This document shows positions 1-14,070 of a DNA stretch of 64,000 bases, piece by piece. Location: NCBI RefSeq assembly GCF_964199755.1, contig NC_133896.1, positions 185,689,185 to 185,753,184 on the forward strand. Direction: 5' to 3'. Numbering within the stretch: the stretch's first letter is position 1; the number at the start of each line of letters is the position of its first letter. Under the pieces are notes generated by a model. The model was not told the DNA's origin and ran no database searches. It was given only the letters and a program-made list of their open reading frames with translations. The translations under genes and the position numbers were made by a program. The DNA is from Larus michahellis. Lineage: Eukaryota > Chordata > Aves > Charadriiformes > Laridae.

Positions 1-3000
1 GTGTCAGTGCAGCACGTATGCAAGCACTAATACATACTCTTTGCACTGCTTTCTGCAGCATTGCCAAGTCTTATTTTTTTTTTTTTTTAAATACTTCAGT
101 GTTTTTATTTCTGGAAGATTTCATGGTATGATGAGGCTGATTCACAAACCATGGGAGCTGATAACACTGGGCTGATACAGTTCCCATCTACATTGGTAGA
201 GCTGTACAGCCCTCTGTAAATTATGCATCCTGGGAATAAGTGCTGTCCTGCCCAGCTTGAGGTGGATGAAAGATGGATTTTCATGGGGGAGGAAACCCCT
301 TTAGACATGTTCATTAGCCCTGCAAATGGGTAATACATTGTCAGCTTCTCATAACTTCAGTGCTGTAGTTCCATCCCCCAAAAAGTTTTATATTGTGTTT
401 TTGATTCAACAGCGGAAAGGGAGTGCATGATATAGCAAGCAATATCAAACTGTGTAGCAACACAGTTTGTCTCGTTGTGCCTTAGAAAGTTCAAGATAAA
501 AGAAAAAGGCACCTGAAGGAAGGGGACAGGTAGAAGTACAAGAGGAAGAAAGACAGCTGAGGGGAAAGAAATAGTAGAACAAGGACACCCAGAGGGAGAG
601 TCTGGTCCACACAATTCTAGGCATCACACCGATGTGAAATATCAAAGTAGACTTCCCTTTATACACTACTGCAGCAAGTCTCCCAGTATTTGTGGCTTTT
701 AAGGTGGCACTGTCAGGTTGGAAAGAATGTTAGGATGTATGTGTCAATTTATAGCCTACTCTGTGAGTGTCTGTGAATGTGTGTATGTATAAAAATATCT
801 CTCTCTCTCTGTCTAAATACATACATGTATATATCTGTGCATGCCTAACCAGTTTTCTCACAGCTTCTACAGAGAACATTTCCCAAGATGAGAGACGTCT
901 AAGAGATTAGAAAGGCATCTATCTCTCTTCATGAACTGTGGTGAGGCTAGATGACTAGTTTTAACCAAATACCTAAGCATTTCGTAGTTCAAATTAGCTG
1001 TGAGCTCATAAACTCATCTCAGAATCCTAACTAGACAAAGTTGTACATCTGTATATTTATTTAAACAGTTGTGAAAGAAAAGTTCTGAATTTCTGCTCAA
1101 TAGCTAGGAATAATTGTTATGGATTAATGAATTTGCACTAATGTAAAGATAAACCAGAATTCAGAAGCAGAAGTTAGTTTTTCCATTCTTATACTGTTCA
1201 CAAATAGGTGTTTTTGTTCATTAAAATTGCTTTTGTATTAAAAAAGTAAAAGATCAATCATGGTGGTTTTTAGAATTAGTTACTGGAAATGAGATTAATA
1301 TCTGGAGTGGTTATTTTTTCCACTTATATGTCTTTGCAATAAAGCTTTTTTTTTTTTTTCTGAATATAGTACAGAAGTCTAAGTGCATCTCTTCCATAAC
1401 ACACATGAAGAAATGAACCTACAAAGAAGTCATTGCATCATAGGAAAAAGTGAAAGCTATAGTTGAAATTGGATTGTGATAATATTGCTATCAATTTTCT
1501 ATGCTATACACCTGATTTTGTGATGATGGCTGTATTAGAAATCAATTATCAACTGCCATAGATTTTATAATGTGGACATGTATAAATTATAGTTAAAGAG
1601 AAAAACTAAAAAATAGAAACTGAAAGAACAAACTAAAACTTCCTGCTTGAACTGACCATTGCTACTATCATCTTAAAAAAAAGTTATGTCTGATAGCAGG
1701 GATTCTGCCTCCTGTTCTTTTTATCAACTCACTTTTAGACACCCTTATATGGGAGCTCTATAGAGACCTGTGCCCTTCTCTGAGGACTGCGAGGGATGAA
1801 AGGAAGTGATAGGTTTTTACTGGCTTGACACAGACAACCTCAAAGAACATAGAAGAAAAAAAAACAAAACCAAAACCAAATAATGTACATGCTGCACATA
1901 AAGAGCCCTCCCAAAGGCACTGGAAAGACTAAAAATTCACAGAGATTTTAACTTGATGCTTACCAGACAGCAATGTCCAACTGTTGACAGCATAATGCAG
2001 TCGGGAGGACAGTGTATTTGTGTAAGATTCACACATCTGCATTAGAAGTAAAGCTTTGTAATATTTTTGTATCAAAATCTGGCATAAGACAACACAGCCT
2101 GGCTATAGCATGTGACTGAGTGCAATGCAGATAATTCCAAACCAGCTTCCAGAGTGTCCAAAAGTCCACATAGTGCAGAGCTGAAGCAGACAGCAATGCC
2201 AAATTGGACCCCCAAAGCAGAATAGTGCTGTACCTGCAGTAACTAGCATGGCCTTTTACAGCTCAGATAGAACACCAGAAATGTGCTAGGTTAAATCTGG
2301 AGCTGAAAACTTTAATTTTTATTATTAAAAAATAGAAATATTTTATCTGAAAAAGGAAATGCTTGGCTGATTGAAGTACTTCGTTCAAAGGCTTTTTAAC
2401 ACTGAAAGAGTCTTGAGCCACCGAAATAATTCAGATGTCACAAAGCTGCGTTTTTTCCATTTTGGCTTGACTCTACTGCACCATTATATTCCCATGGCCA
2501 CTATTGTTTAATGCTACGATAGTGAAAAGTGTAACTGAAGATGCAGTAAAAATAGAAGTGAATGATGGCTTGAGACACCTGTGTTTCAGCTGGCAGTAGC
2601 TGGTAAGAAAGGTGTATGTCACACCCTCACAGAAACAATGTTGGTTTTTTTTCCTTTGGATTTTAGTGTAATGTTTTTTTGTTAGTTTATTTTTTTAATA
2701 GTTCACCATAAAAACATAAGCTAAAATAAGTGTGTTATGCAAAGCCATGGAGGGATCAAAACAAAATGGAAGTTGTTTATATAACAACTGCAGCAAAATT
2801 GAGAATGCACATTGAGTCAAATGTACCAGAGCAGGAGACAATTCTTTTATGTGTGCAGAGAGGCTTGAAAAATTTTTTGAGTTAAATGTTCAAGCATTTA
2901 CAAAACAATAAATGATTCTAGATTTTAGAAATGTCTGAAGCTATTATCCTCAGTTCTACCCCTGAAATTACCCCAAGTCTTCTCTGTTCCATATATGCGC

Positions 3001-6000
3001 ATCACTGTCCTGCACATTGATAGGGACAAAAATAGCCTTATTTCCTACTTTTTTTTTTTTTTTTAACATTTCTTTAGTCTATATTCTTTCCAGCCTTACC
3101 ACAACCAGATGTGGAAAACTTAAACGCAAAGGAAACTGAGAACAGAAGTTTCTGCAGAAATTTTAACTATGACCTGTCATGCTCATTAACTGAGTATTCT
3201 CTCACCTGGTTACAAACTCTTAGACAAGCAGAAGTCAGTTTTGTGGATTTGGGTGTATGCTTATCTTAACAGTTTGTCAGACTCGTCACTAACTTCTGTG
3301 AGGCATTTCTAAGTATCTTAACTTTTTGCAGATTGAGAACACAGTCTAGAAAAGTGAATGCTGCATTCCAAGTCACAATGACTTAGGTAGAATATCACTG
3401 CTAGAACTTGCAAATGCTTATTTTACAAATGGGGATTCACTATATAACAGTACAGAAATATGTTCTGTAGCAAATTTCTCTGTATGTACTTACCTTAATA
3501 GGCAAATTGTCAAGAGAGCTTCCCAGAAAGCTATGAAGCAAGATATAGAACTGAAAATGCTTTTCATAAAGATAAAAAAACCCTCAAAACATCAACCCAC
3601 TACTGCTCATTTAAAGTTACTTTTTGCCTAGAGTTTTATTTGTATTCAACAGTTAAAAAAATCCTGGGAAGAGATTTTATCCCATCAGTGCTACTTTCCT
3701 ATGGAAGATTTAAACATACAAGTAATCTGACTTGCAATAAAAGACAATACATTCATCTAATCACACTAGTGATCAATAGAAAAGCAAAGCATAAGTAATT
3801 GTGGCAAAGAGAAAAATAATAGGTCTTTATGGAAATAAAAAAAAAATCCCAAAAAATCAACATGTGGAATCACATTGTCTTTGTTCTCTACTGGACCATT
3901 CCAGAGTCAAGTACAATTGATTAGTTTTACCTTTGTTTTTTTACCATGTTTCTTTACCACGTGTAAGGGTCCCAAAGGACTGCTGTTCTCTCTGGCCCTA
4001 TCTGTTGCCTGGCAATCCATGGCCCTGATGTGAACTTTTTCTCAATGTTGTGGGGTAGAAAGAGATACAGGAACTGACTTGTGATGTCAAAGGGACACCC
4101 ACAGTCAAAGGGAGACTCCCCAGTTATCCCCCAAGTGATTCTAACAGTTTCTTTTTCCTTTATATCAAGAGTCACAGGGACACAGAGAAACTGTATTTCT
4201 AATGAGAATTCAAACATTGTAAAAACTTTTTATTGTCTTTAATTTTAATTTGCTTTTTAAACAGTTCAGAAAATCTTATGTTTCAGTCAACGTATTTGAG
4301 CTTAAACCTAAACTTGCAGAAGTTTTACATATAATGATATATTTATCTTCTACATATACGATATATGTATCTTCCTGATAACGTTCCTTCTCACCACTCC
4401 AAGAAAAGATTATAGCAAAGGCACATCCTAACTGTCTAACCCCAACAAATTCTTTACCATTGAGATAAGGGCATTCACAATGAACCAGCTGTATACAAGA
4501 AGTGTATGACTGCTGACGCACATGGCTAAACCTGTAGATCTATTGATCAAAAGCTTGGTCATTTATTTCCAGGATAGGATGGAGAAGTTGAGAGAAGTGT
4601 GACAGAGAACAAATGCAACTTGCCCATCCTTGTGACAGACTGATTCAGAGAAAACCCTGTGAGGGGAATCTTGCAGACATCCCCATCTCCAGCACAGCCA
4701 TCTGTGCATCTTTTTTATTTACGGCTATTTCTGTTTCACTCACTGTAGTCTAGTTTCTGAGCCCATTATTTTATCAATAGCAAGGGTCTTAAATTTTAAC
4801 TTTTGGGTTAAATTTTTCCCAACATGTGAATGGTGTTTCCAGAAGGTGATACTTTCCTTAGCTGTGGTCAATAACAACCCTAGGACAACTGTAGAAATTG
4901 CTTAGAGGGATAAAGCATGTTAACCAAATGAATATGCAATTGAGCTCTAATAAGTGTTTTGTCGTTACAAAGCAGGTTAGTCATACTGTCTGATTCTGTT
5001 CATTGTTTAATCTCTCACTCCTATCTGCTCTGTTTCCTTCTCTTTCCTTGCTCCCCGTATCCTGAATCTTCACCATATAATCTCTGTTTCCCCAGTCACT
5101 TTCTCAACGTCTCTTGTTTCTTCTCTTTGGTTGTAGCAGTGGAATAAAAATACCACTTTTTTTTTTTCCCTTCCTACTAATTCTTCTGTGTTATCCCACA
5201 GGTTCTAAGAAATAAACAACCTGAATACATGGGGAAAAAAAGGCTTAAAGGAGACCTTCTGACCAGCTTTTTGGATAAATATGCTTTAGAGCACATTTTC
5301 TCTATGTGTTTATTTAAAGATATTTTAGAATGCTGTTAGGGAAATGAAGCTATCAAACATGCATTTCCATTGCTTTCTCTTAGTGATTTTACATCTTCAG
5401 GGATTCAGTATATTTAGACTATAGGTAAGTACTATGGTAACTCTAAGTATATAACTCAGTAACTCCAGGTAAATACAGTAATCATTCTCTTGCAGTTGAA
5501 AATGAGCTTCTCCTGAGGAAAAATCAGAGCAGTAGTCTATCTCAGTTGCTCTGGAGGAACTAATCTCTCTTCACTGGTACTGTAGGGAGCCTTGTCAGAT
5601 TAGCTCTCTAAGCTAGATGCTAAATTCATGAAACTGGTTCTGCCCAAGGCATGAATGAGCTCATGGGATGAAACCCTGGAGCTATAGGTTATGCACTGTA
5701 TGAAAGCAGAAGTATGAAAGCAGAGGGACACATGACATGTCCTTCCATCCTAAGGAAGGGGTTATCATTTAAACTCACAGACTATTAAAATGAGGTGAGC
5801 ACAAAGGAGTTCATAAAGTAGTACTGAGGAAAACTCCCCAGTGATTTTACTATGGATTTGTCAGAGTCTGATCACACTAAAAGAAATTTAAACCAAGCAG
5901 AAAAGATGTCATGCAAGCCCATTGCAAGGTATTACTAAGCAAAAGACAGAGCACTGAAACAACTGCAGTGAGAATGATGAGGAATTTCTTGATGCATGCT

Positions 6001-9000
6001 CAGCTTAGCTGTGGGGTGCATGTAGAATAGGCCTGACGCATTTTCATCCTTGTACCTTCTTCATGCTGGCTCTGCAAACTCTAGCCTCAGGGCCTGTCCT
6101 TGTGAGTTCAGGCCTTAAGAAGCACACCTCCTGTGAACACAAAGAATAAAAAAATAGTAAAGTGCAAAATAAATCTTATGGACAATTAAAGAAACAAATT
6201 AAAAATATATTACAGCAGCTATTGTGTATAGATCAATATTTGCAGAATCCTTGTATTGAACAGTTAGAAAGGCTGCATTTATGAATGCAGATGTGTTCAT
6301 AACAAACTTCTATTCAAATATTATATTTCAGTTTAAAATGCTGCTCTTCTCTGTCTAGTTTAATTGTATGTGAGTAGCTAGGTAACAATAAATTGTCGAT
6401 CACTTTCATTCAAAGGCAAGTGCTTTTCCATAATCCCATAATCACTGTATACCAGGTCATTTGTAGCCATTCTTACTCATTTGTAACACAGTATGTTGCC
6501 ATGTCCTGGGAATTATTTATACATGACTATATTTTATGGCAATATGTGTTCTTCAGGATTATTGGACAAAAATTTGTCCTCAGTTACATCTATGCTACTT
6601 CAGTCAAAGAATCTTCATCTAGGTAAATAAGAGAAGAATCTAATTTAGTGTATTTGTCATTGTGGCCAATGTAGTCATTAAGGATTTCTAGAGCATTATA
6701 TTTAACTTGACTTCTACAGTAAAAAGTTTTCTGAGACATTCTTTCCTTTCCTTTTTCTTTTGATAGCTCTGTGGGTGCTAGTCACAAAATTTTCCTACTT
6801 TTCTTCTTGCCATCTTGCCTTGAGGTCTGGTTGATTTGCTCTGCAGGCCTCTATATCCATAGTAAAGTCACTTGGCAAGGAAAAGGATATGGCTAGAGGA
6901 CAGATGCTTTGTGTGGCATCAGAGAACTATACATCTATGAGACAACTGTAAAAACTACTACATGCATTGCTGTTGTGTCCAACAGGGGGGTGAGTCCACA
7001 GACTTGTCCTTCAGGTATGTGCTGTAGTATCTAGAAAGGCTTACATATTTAAAACCCATTAGGTGTACGCCTCTTGATGTACAGGTGTGCAAGACAGAAA
7101 CCACCATGTCTATGGCTTCCTTCTGAAATAATATTTTGTGTAAATCCAGAAACTTTTAAAATTTCATATAGAAAGAGAAGAGAAAGAGTAGTAAGTATGA
7201 TTTGTAGATTTTTTTTTTACAAATTTGGAGAATTTTGTCCAGAAAAATGACTAGCTTCTTATCCCTATGCAACACACAGAATTTAATATTCTTGTACAGT
7301 AAAATACATTTGTCTACTCTGTCTTCTCTATAAAGGAATGTGTTTTTGATCAAGGGCTAAAAAGAGTTGGAGATCACATCTTTGGAGTTTATTCTGACGG
7401 GACCATCTTCAAAAGCTGTCTCTTAACAAGTCTTGGGAGAATTGTCTATAAGAATGAGAGCAGTCTAGGCAGACAGAGGTATTCCTGGGGAAGTGGGTCA
7501 GTCTGTCAGCATCTTTTTTCAAGTAAGGGAAGTTGTGGTAGGTCATATTTACATAAGTGTTCTATGACATTTTGTAGTTTGGAACATTTTGGTCAAAACA
7601 TCATGAAATCTTGGAGTGGTGTTCCTTCCCAGAATACAGTGACCCATGTCACTATAGCAATCTATGGTGTTGAGATGAGGAAAGGTAAATAAAAGAACAA
7701 ATGTCTCCATTTAGGAATAGAGTGGTAAGGCCTTAGTGAGAAGGACAGTTCTGGTCCCATATATCACGATTGCCTGCCCGGGTGCACTTCAGAAACTTCT
7801 TTCACTTAAATATGGGAATGGAAGCACTGTATCTTACAGGGCAGCAGTTACAAGAAATAGTGTCGAAAAATATGGGTTGGTTATTTGAGCAAGAGTGAAT
7901 GCAGCATGGAGGCAGTTATGACAATGAAAACTTGAGAAAAAACAACAAAAACCAGGAGCCTAGATCAAGCACTACATCAACAGCATCCACATAGAACGAC
8001 AGCTCTCTTCATACATCCATAGACATTTCCTTTCCTAGGAGAGGAAGAAAAACCTCTGGAAGGTGCCCTCATAGAGACAATAGGTGAGACCACTCAATAG
8101 TTGAACAATGTCCTCATGACCTGGATACTCAACAGAGAAAGAGATCTCACCAGCAGGAAAGATCAGCAGATGAGTCCCTCCTTCACAACAGAGATATTGC
8201 TGCTGAGATAGACCAGAGGTGATACCTTTGCCTACTGTCAGTTTCGATTCATGTTTTCCAAATTTGCTTTTATTTTACTGTATGCCTTTTCTTCCAAGAA
8301 GAGTTTGGCTTTTAGAATGCGTGGCTGTTATTTCTTGTGCGTAAAGAAATAGTTTCCCTCTTGAAAAAAAAAAAAAAAAATGCTACTCTGTCTTCCTACT
8401 TTTCTTGTTGAGGACTGGGGCTACCATTACTGAAGTTTTTCTAGTATAGACTCCTGGAAACAGGCTATTTAGTGTTGAACAACACCTGGCAGAATTGTTA
8501 AAATGTTTAAATTTTCATTTTTTTCCCTTAATTTGTCTAGTGTTACCTTCAGGCTTTAGTTCTTGTTAATAATTTCTCCATTAGTTTAAAGAACCTCTTG
8601 ACACTTCATATTTTCTAGTTGCGTAGGAATTTATAAAGAAGGATGCTGCTGCTCTTCAACCGGTAGTGCATGTATTTCATACCCAGGATGATCTAGGTTG
8701 AAGGGTTGAGGGCAGATTTCACAGTCATTTGCAATTTAAATTACACAGAATGCTGTTACAGAGAATCAACCTACAATAATTATATGAGGGAGCTACAGGC
8801 CACCACAGAGTTCCAGGTCCTGTTCTACATACGTTTGCTGTTGCACTAAAAGTGGGCTTAAGATTTCCGTACTTCCAGTAGCTTGTTTCTGCCTTCTCAC
8901 TATTTACCATTCTTTCAGTCATGATGTCAGTACCACTTTTTGTGGTAGTGAAATATAATTGAAGTCAATTTAATAACCTTTGATAAAAAAAGAGAGATTA

Positions 9001-9226
9001 GCATAGATATAAAAATGAGTAATTGGAAGGAGATAGATCTCTTAAACTAAGTTAAATTCCCAAAGTATTATTACGTTAAGTGACACCACAAGATGTAGAT
9101 TCCTGTTGCAGTGGCATTGAAGATTCCAGGGTCACATTGCCACCTGAACACTTCAGATTTTCTTGTGAGAAATATTTAGCGATGAAAGTACAAAAAGAGC
9201 AAAGTACAATACACATTGTATTACAT
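1..9226. other. Gene desert, no gene seen
   Basis: AT-rich noncoding DNA. Longest frames are under 90 codons with no domain and no splice or codon support. I see poly-T and poly-A runs (68-88, 1345-1359, 3050-3064, 8365-8380) but no CR1 tail and no RNA gene. Confidence 0.6.
787..838. repeat. Short CT and AT microsatellite cluster
   Basis: A (TC)6-like tract at about 798-811 is followed by ACATACATGTATATAT. This is simple-sequence DNA without other meaning visible. Confidence 0.7.
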
Positions 9227-9231
9227 GCTAT
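9227..9231. repeat. LTR target-site duplication GCTAT, left copy
   Basis: Five bases immediately before the TGTGACGG end, identical to 10094-10098. Confidence 0.8.
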
Positions 9232-10093
9232 TGTGACGGGTTGATCTTGGCTAGTTTCCAGATGCCCACCCAACTGCTCTCTCACTTTCCCTCTTCAACA
9301 GGATGGGGGGAGCAGATAAGATTTAAAGCTTGTGGGTTGAGATGAGGACAGGAAGATCACTCATCAATTACCATCACAGGCAAAATGGACTCGATTTGGG
9401 GAAAATGAGTTTAATTTATTGACAATTAAAAATAGAGTTTAGGAAGACAGGTAAGAAACAAAGACAAAAATTAAAAAAAATTCTCTCCCCCCTCTCCCTC
9501 TCCTCCTCCTGTTTTTCCCAGGCTCTTTCTTCCTGACTCCTCTACCTTCTTCTCCTGTAAGCAGCACAGGGGGATGAGAAAGGGGGTCAGTCCATAACAA
9601 TTCCTCTCTGCTGCTCCTCACACTTGCATGGGTTCTCCACAGTCTCCAGTTCCTTTAAGGAGGATCACCCTGCTCTGGTATGGGGTTGTCCACAGGCTGC
9701 AGTGTGGATATCTGCTCCAACATAATCCTCATCACAGGCTGCAGGGGGACAATGTGCTCCACCATGGTCTTTTCCATGGGCTGCAGGGGAATCTCTGCTC
9801 CAGCACTTGGAGCACCTCCTCTTCCTTCTTCGTATCTCATCTTGGTATCTGCAAGGCTGTTTCTCACACCATTTTCCTCACTCATACTGCTGTGCAACAC
9901 TTGCCCTTTCTTAAATAAGTTTTCCCTGAGGTTCCACCACCTTGGCTGAGGGATTCAGCTGTGCCCTGTGGTGGGTCCATTGCAGCTGACTGGAACCGAC
10001 TGTGTTCAGCACAAGGCAGCTCTGGCCTCTCCTCATGGAGGCTGCCCCTGCAGCCCCACTGCTGCCAACACTTTGTCACCATCACACAATACA
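9232..10093 (-). mobile_element. Solo LTR of an avian ERVL-like endogenous retrovirus
   Basis: An 862-bp element begins TGTGACGG and ends AATACA, the TG...CA ends expected of an LTR. It is flanked by a perfect 5-bp duplication GCTAT (9227-9231 and 10094-10098); 5 bp is typical of class III (ERVL) integration. No gag, pol or env and no second LTR lie nearby, so it is a solo LTR left by recombination. The general sequence (TGACGGGTTGA start, ACCCACAAGC-like stretch, repeated GGCTGCAG blocks) resembles a common LTR family of non-galliform birds that I know from memory. The sense strand is probably minus: there an AATAAA (plus 9415-9420) precedes a U5-like end ATCAACCCGTCACA. Numerous differences from that recalled family suggest an old copy. 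Confidence 0.85.
9691..9816. repeat. Three ~42-bp tandem repeats within the LTR
   Basis: GGCTGCAG recurs at 9695, 9737 and 9779, exactly 42 bases apart. Each is followed by a purine-rich stretch and CTGCTCCA or TGCTCCA. The copies are diverged, and this is the expected internal structure of this LTR family. Confidence 0.75.
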
Positions 10094-10098
10094 GCTAT
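10094..10098. repeat. LTR target-site duplication GCTAT, right copy
   Basis: Five bases immediately after the AATACA end, identical to 9227-9231. An impure A-rich tract follows at about 10117-10149. Confidence 0.8.
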
Positions 10099-12133
10099 CC
10101 ATAAGCTAGTGGGGGGGAAAGAAAAAAAAAAAAAAGAAAAAAGAAAAATTGGTTTTGAGGGATTTTTGTGATGCTTAGCACTATACTGTCAAAAATACTT
10201 AAAATGGTTAACTAAGATTAAGGACCTAACAAGTCCTTACTTTTTATACATTTTTTCACTCAATCTTTTCAGTAATGCCATCCATTTTGTCCCTTGTGCA
10301 GTGCTAATATATCATGAATTCCTCATAAAAAGATTCCTTTTCTCATCACAAGCTGTAATGGGATTTATGCACGATTGTAGTCTCTGTCCAGTGTAATTTT
10401 GACTTGTGTTAGTTGGTGAGTATGGGTCCCAGAGAGCCACTGCATAATCTGTGCTCTAACAGTCATCAGTAAATCATCAACAAGATTAATAAAGTTCGCT
10501 TCTGCAAGTAAATTCTGACTCTTGATTGCAATAGGCGCAGTTATTTTAATGGAATCACAAGGCTGGAGGAATAAGGATTATGACAGTTCTTCTGGACTTT
10601 GTAAGACAAGTTGTGTTTTAATTATTTGCAGTAGTATACATTTAACCTCTTTCCATTTTTAAGCTCCAGACATTGTAACTGTTCAAATCACCTGGGGTAA
10701 CTTGAAGACTTTGTCTAAGGGACAGTGGGAAAGTGGCTGCCACCTATCATTTTGATTTTACTAATTCTTTAGACTTTAAGTATCAGTCTTAGCTTTACAA
10801 AAACATATTCTTCCTTCTAATTTTTAATGTGTTTTGGGTTTCCAATTCCTTTTACCATAAAAATATATTTTGTATTACACAGCTCTTATTTTCACCTTTA
10901 TGGATCAATTAGGTTGTGTCCCTTCTGCGTTCCCAGGCAAGTGCCAGTGAAGTAATTTCCAAGTGAACACAGTAGTTAGGAGTGCTTGGCATTTTCCCCA
11001 GCTGTAGCTAAAAAGAATAAGACACAGAGGACGTTAACAGAGATGAAGCTGGCTTAAATGTGATCTGCCTACAATGAAGTATTTTGAAGATAATGAAGGG
11101 AGAAAACTGGTGTAAGAAATTTACTATTGATTATTCCAGTGAAGAATTATGTCAGACTCTGAATTAAAAAACCAGCATAAAAATGAGAAGAATTCCTGTA
11201 CTGTAAAATAAATCAAGTAATCAGGAAAATCCCAGGGCTGAAACAAAGATGATAACACATAAGAAATTGATTCCAATCTACTGCAATATTCACCAGAACC
11301 AACACAAAAGAGGCCCCAGCCTGGCGCATATTTGCACTTGAGCTGTGAGAGTTGGCCAATTTAATACACTGAGACTATTTATTAGAGCTGGGTGGAATTT
11401 TTCAGTGAATTTTCAGAAAGCTCTGTATTGCCAAAACTGTAGTTCCATTCCAATGATTATTTAATTATCCATATAGAAAGGAACAAGCTAGTATAAATGA
11501 ACAGGGGATAGTGACCCCAAAATAGCTAATAAAAATCTGGCTAAAGTGTTCACTGGGCTGTGGAAAAAAAATGCAGGAAAAAAAAGTCTTTAACTTGAAT
11601 TTCAGATAAATACCCAGATACATTGATTATCAGGCATTTTAAAGTGAATCTCTGTTTCACCATAAAATACAGTCTGTTCTGGAAGAGTTTCATAAATCGA
11701 CATTTCCTAAAGAAAGCCTTTTTCACTGTGGAACTCCTAGTTTATTTTTCTTCAGAGCATTAAGCAAAAAAGTGTGACTTGCAGCATCAAGGACTATTCA
11801 TAAGAATACACCAGCTTGTGGAATACCTCAGCATTTACAGCACTAGCTTGGGTTTTAGATTCCTATTCTACTTCATATATTAGCAGCAGTGATTTTCTCA
11901 GAAAAGCTCTTAAGAGGTATTTACATGCCTGACTTCTAAATCCAACCTTCCTAGATCTATTTGCTATACTATTCAGAGCTTCTCAGGACAGCTTCAAGAC
12001 CAAAATAACCTCATGTTTTTACTGTCCGTGCCAGAACACCCTCCAGGCTGGTTTTAGTTAATTTCCTGTGCAAGGTCTCACTTAGCTGCTACCCCTGAAA
12101 GTAAGTCCCCTATAACCGATTCCCTTCGTATTT
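10099..12133. other. Noncoding stretch, nothing recognised
   Basis: Starts with an A-rich tract (10117-10149). The remainder is AT-rich, with no gene or repeat that I can identify. Confidence 0.55.
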
Positions 12134-12490
12134 AGAATCATAGGATCATAGAATTGTTTTGGTTGGAAGAGACCTTTTAAGATCATCAAGTCCAACCGTT
12201 CACCTAACACTGCCAAGTTACCAGTAAACCATGTCCCTCAGCACTACATCTACATGTCTTTTAAATAACTACAGGGATGGCGACTAAACCACTTCCCTGG
12301 GCGGCCTGTTCCAGTGTTTGTTAGCCCTTTCAGTGAAGAAATTTTTCCTAATATCCAATTTAAACCTCCCTTGGCGCAACTTGAGGCCATTTCCTCTAGT
12401 TCTATCACCTGTTACTTGGGAGAAGAGACTGACACCCACCTTGCTACAATCTCCTTTCAGGTAGTTGTGGAGAGCGTTAACAGGGATTGG
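12134..12490 (-). mobile_element. CR1 LINE 3' end
   Basis: The minus strand encodes the CR1 ORF2 C-terminus ([20 protein letters not shown], then [23 protein letters not shown]). This is followed by the 3' UTR GGTTGGACTTGATGATCTTA and a degenerate ATGATCCTATGATTCT tail ending at 12134. The copy is truncated just upstream of the YLKG motif near 12480. Confidence 0.93.
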
Positions 12491-14070
12491 CAATACTTGC
12501 TAGACCTTCAGAAATGATGTAGTAATAATTGTTTTAAACTCGTCTACTCCTTAGTAAGTACTAGTGATCTATACCTCCCATACTCAGCAGGTGGGTTTAT
12601 CTCCAGCACAGGAAAGAGAAGAACCTGTTTCAGGTCCTGTAAAAGACCTGTTTCAGAGGAATTTCAGAGGGTTGAGGCTATCACGGGGAGGGCAAGGAGG
12701 GAGACTGAGTTTGTCAAGAGTTCCAGGAGCTGTTGCAAGTCAGGGTCTTGGAAGAATTGCATCAGGTGGATTGTCCTCAATATTGGGGGTATTGTAAAAT
12801 TTCTCTGGGGAAAGCATAGCCTGGAACGATTATGCCTAATGCTAAGCCAGAGAAATCCTCTCTTCACGCCACTGCACTGGAATGTCCTTAGGGGCTGCAT
12901 TAAGAACTGACTGTGGCTGTGTAATTTATAGATGTAGTTTGGTATGACCTTAATACCAAAAGAGAACTAGAATATGCAATCTAATTTCATTTTGAATCTT
13001 GTAGCAGACTTCGCTGTAGACAAAGCAGTGTAGTATTTAGCTGGCAAATGAAGCCTAAACCTGTGGAAAATCAAGTTAGTGAATTTCTTAATGACATTTT
13101 CCACTTCCCCAGTGACCTTTATCTGATGGTCTAAAAGCACTTTACATAAACATGCATTTGTTACAAGCAAAACTGGTTGGAAGATTATGTTATTTTGTGT
13201 CTTTCCCTGTGGAAAATGTTGACTTCTCTCTGAAAAATTAAAAACTGTAAAAGCTCCAAACAAAAAGCTTTTGCTTGAAACAAAACCTTTCTATTCAAAA
13301 ACGCCACTGTAGATTTTGGTGGGTGTCATATCTGTAATCCCCCATCCTCCAGTTCTCTTGTATGAACTGTGCTTGCTGTTCAAACTGCATCTTCTGTTGT
13401 GCTCCAAGTTCCCCCCTTCCTCAGAATGAAGCTCTAGGAGGCTCTTGGGCATCTCTGATTATGCTGCATATGAAAAGAAGTGATAAGCCAGGTGTGGAGC
13501 CACTGTTTCATACTCAGAACCATTCTTTACTTTCTCGTAAGTGCAGCTTCCAGATAGTTATCTAAGTTACTAGAAAAATTCCTTATAGTTTTATAGTTGG
13601 AGACCAGTAGTGGTGGTCAACATGATTATAGTGACTCACCCCAAATACCTTCAGAGCATCTGGGAAGCAACCTTCAGAAAAGTTAGACAGTTTTATAAAA
13701 TATGTTATATATGTTTCTCTGCTAAGGATTATAGCACCTCATCCCATGACTTTGAGAGAATGAGATGCAAAGACTGCCACAAACTACCATTTTATCTGAC
13801 CAAGGTCTGCCAGCCCACTCTCTCACTTTTACCACTTTGCCACTCACAGATGTATATTCTGGTTTATGTCTAGCCCACAGGATTTTTTTTCTAAGCTTCT
13901 CTGTGGTGAAGCTACAAATAGCCTCCTGTATGCCTACACATCAGATGCACACATCTTGCTATTTCCACCGTGTGATTTTAAGATTGCTAGTGTGTTCTGT
14001 GTAATCAAATGAAATAACACAATAGAAAAAAGTAACAATACAGAGGTGGAAAACACCAATGACTAAATTT
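12491..14070. other. Noncoding stretch, nothing recognised
   Basis: The longest frames (up to 98 codons, minus, 12967-13263) have no recognisable domain. Around 13125-13165 a CTAAAAGCACTTTACATAAA motif recalls the end of some old LINE/SINE families, but too weakly to name. Confidence 0.5.

Noticed and set aside
9439..10171. Several small frames on both strands
   Set aside because: All lie in the solo LTR or its adjoining A-rich tract. The LTR itself encodes no protein, and no gag, pol or env sequence is present.
12570..12900. Processed pseudogene suggested by 77- and 78-codon frames and a repeated CCTGTTTCAG motif
   Set aside because: No recognisable protein, poly(A) tail or target duplication. 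The local repeat is short.
13100..13170. CTAAAAGCACTTTACATAAA as an old SINE/LINE end
   Set aside because: Only about 20 bases are suggestive, with no collinear support on either side.
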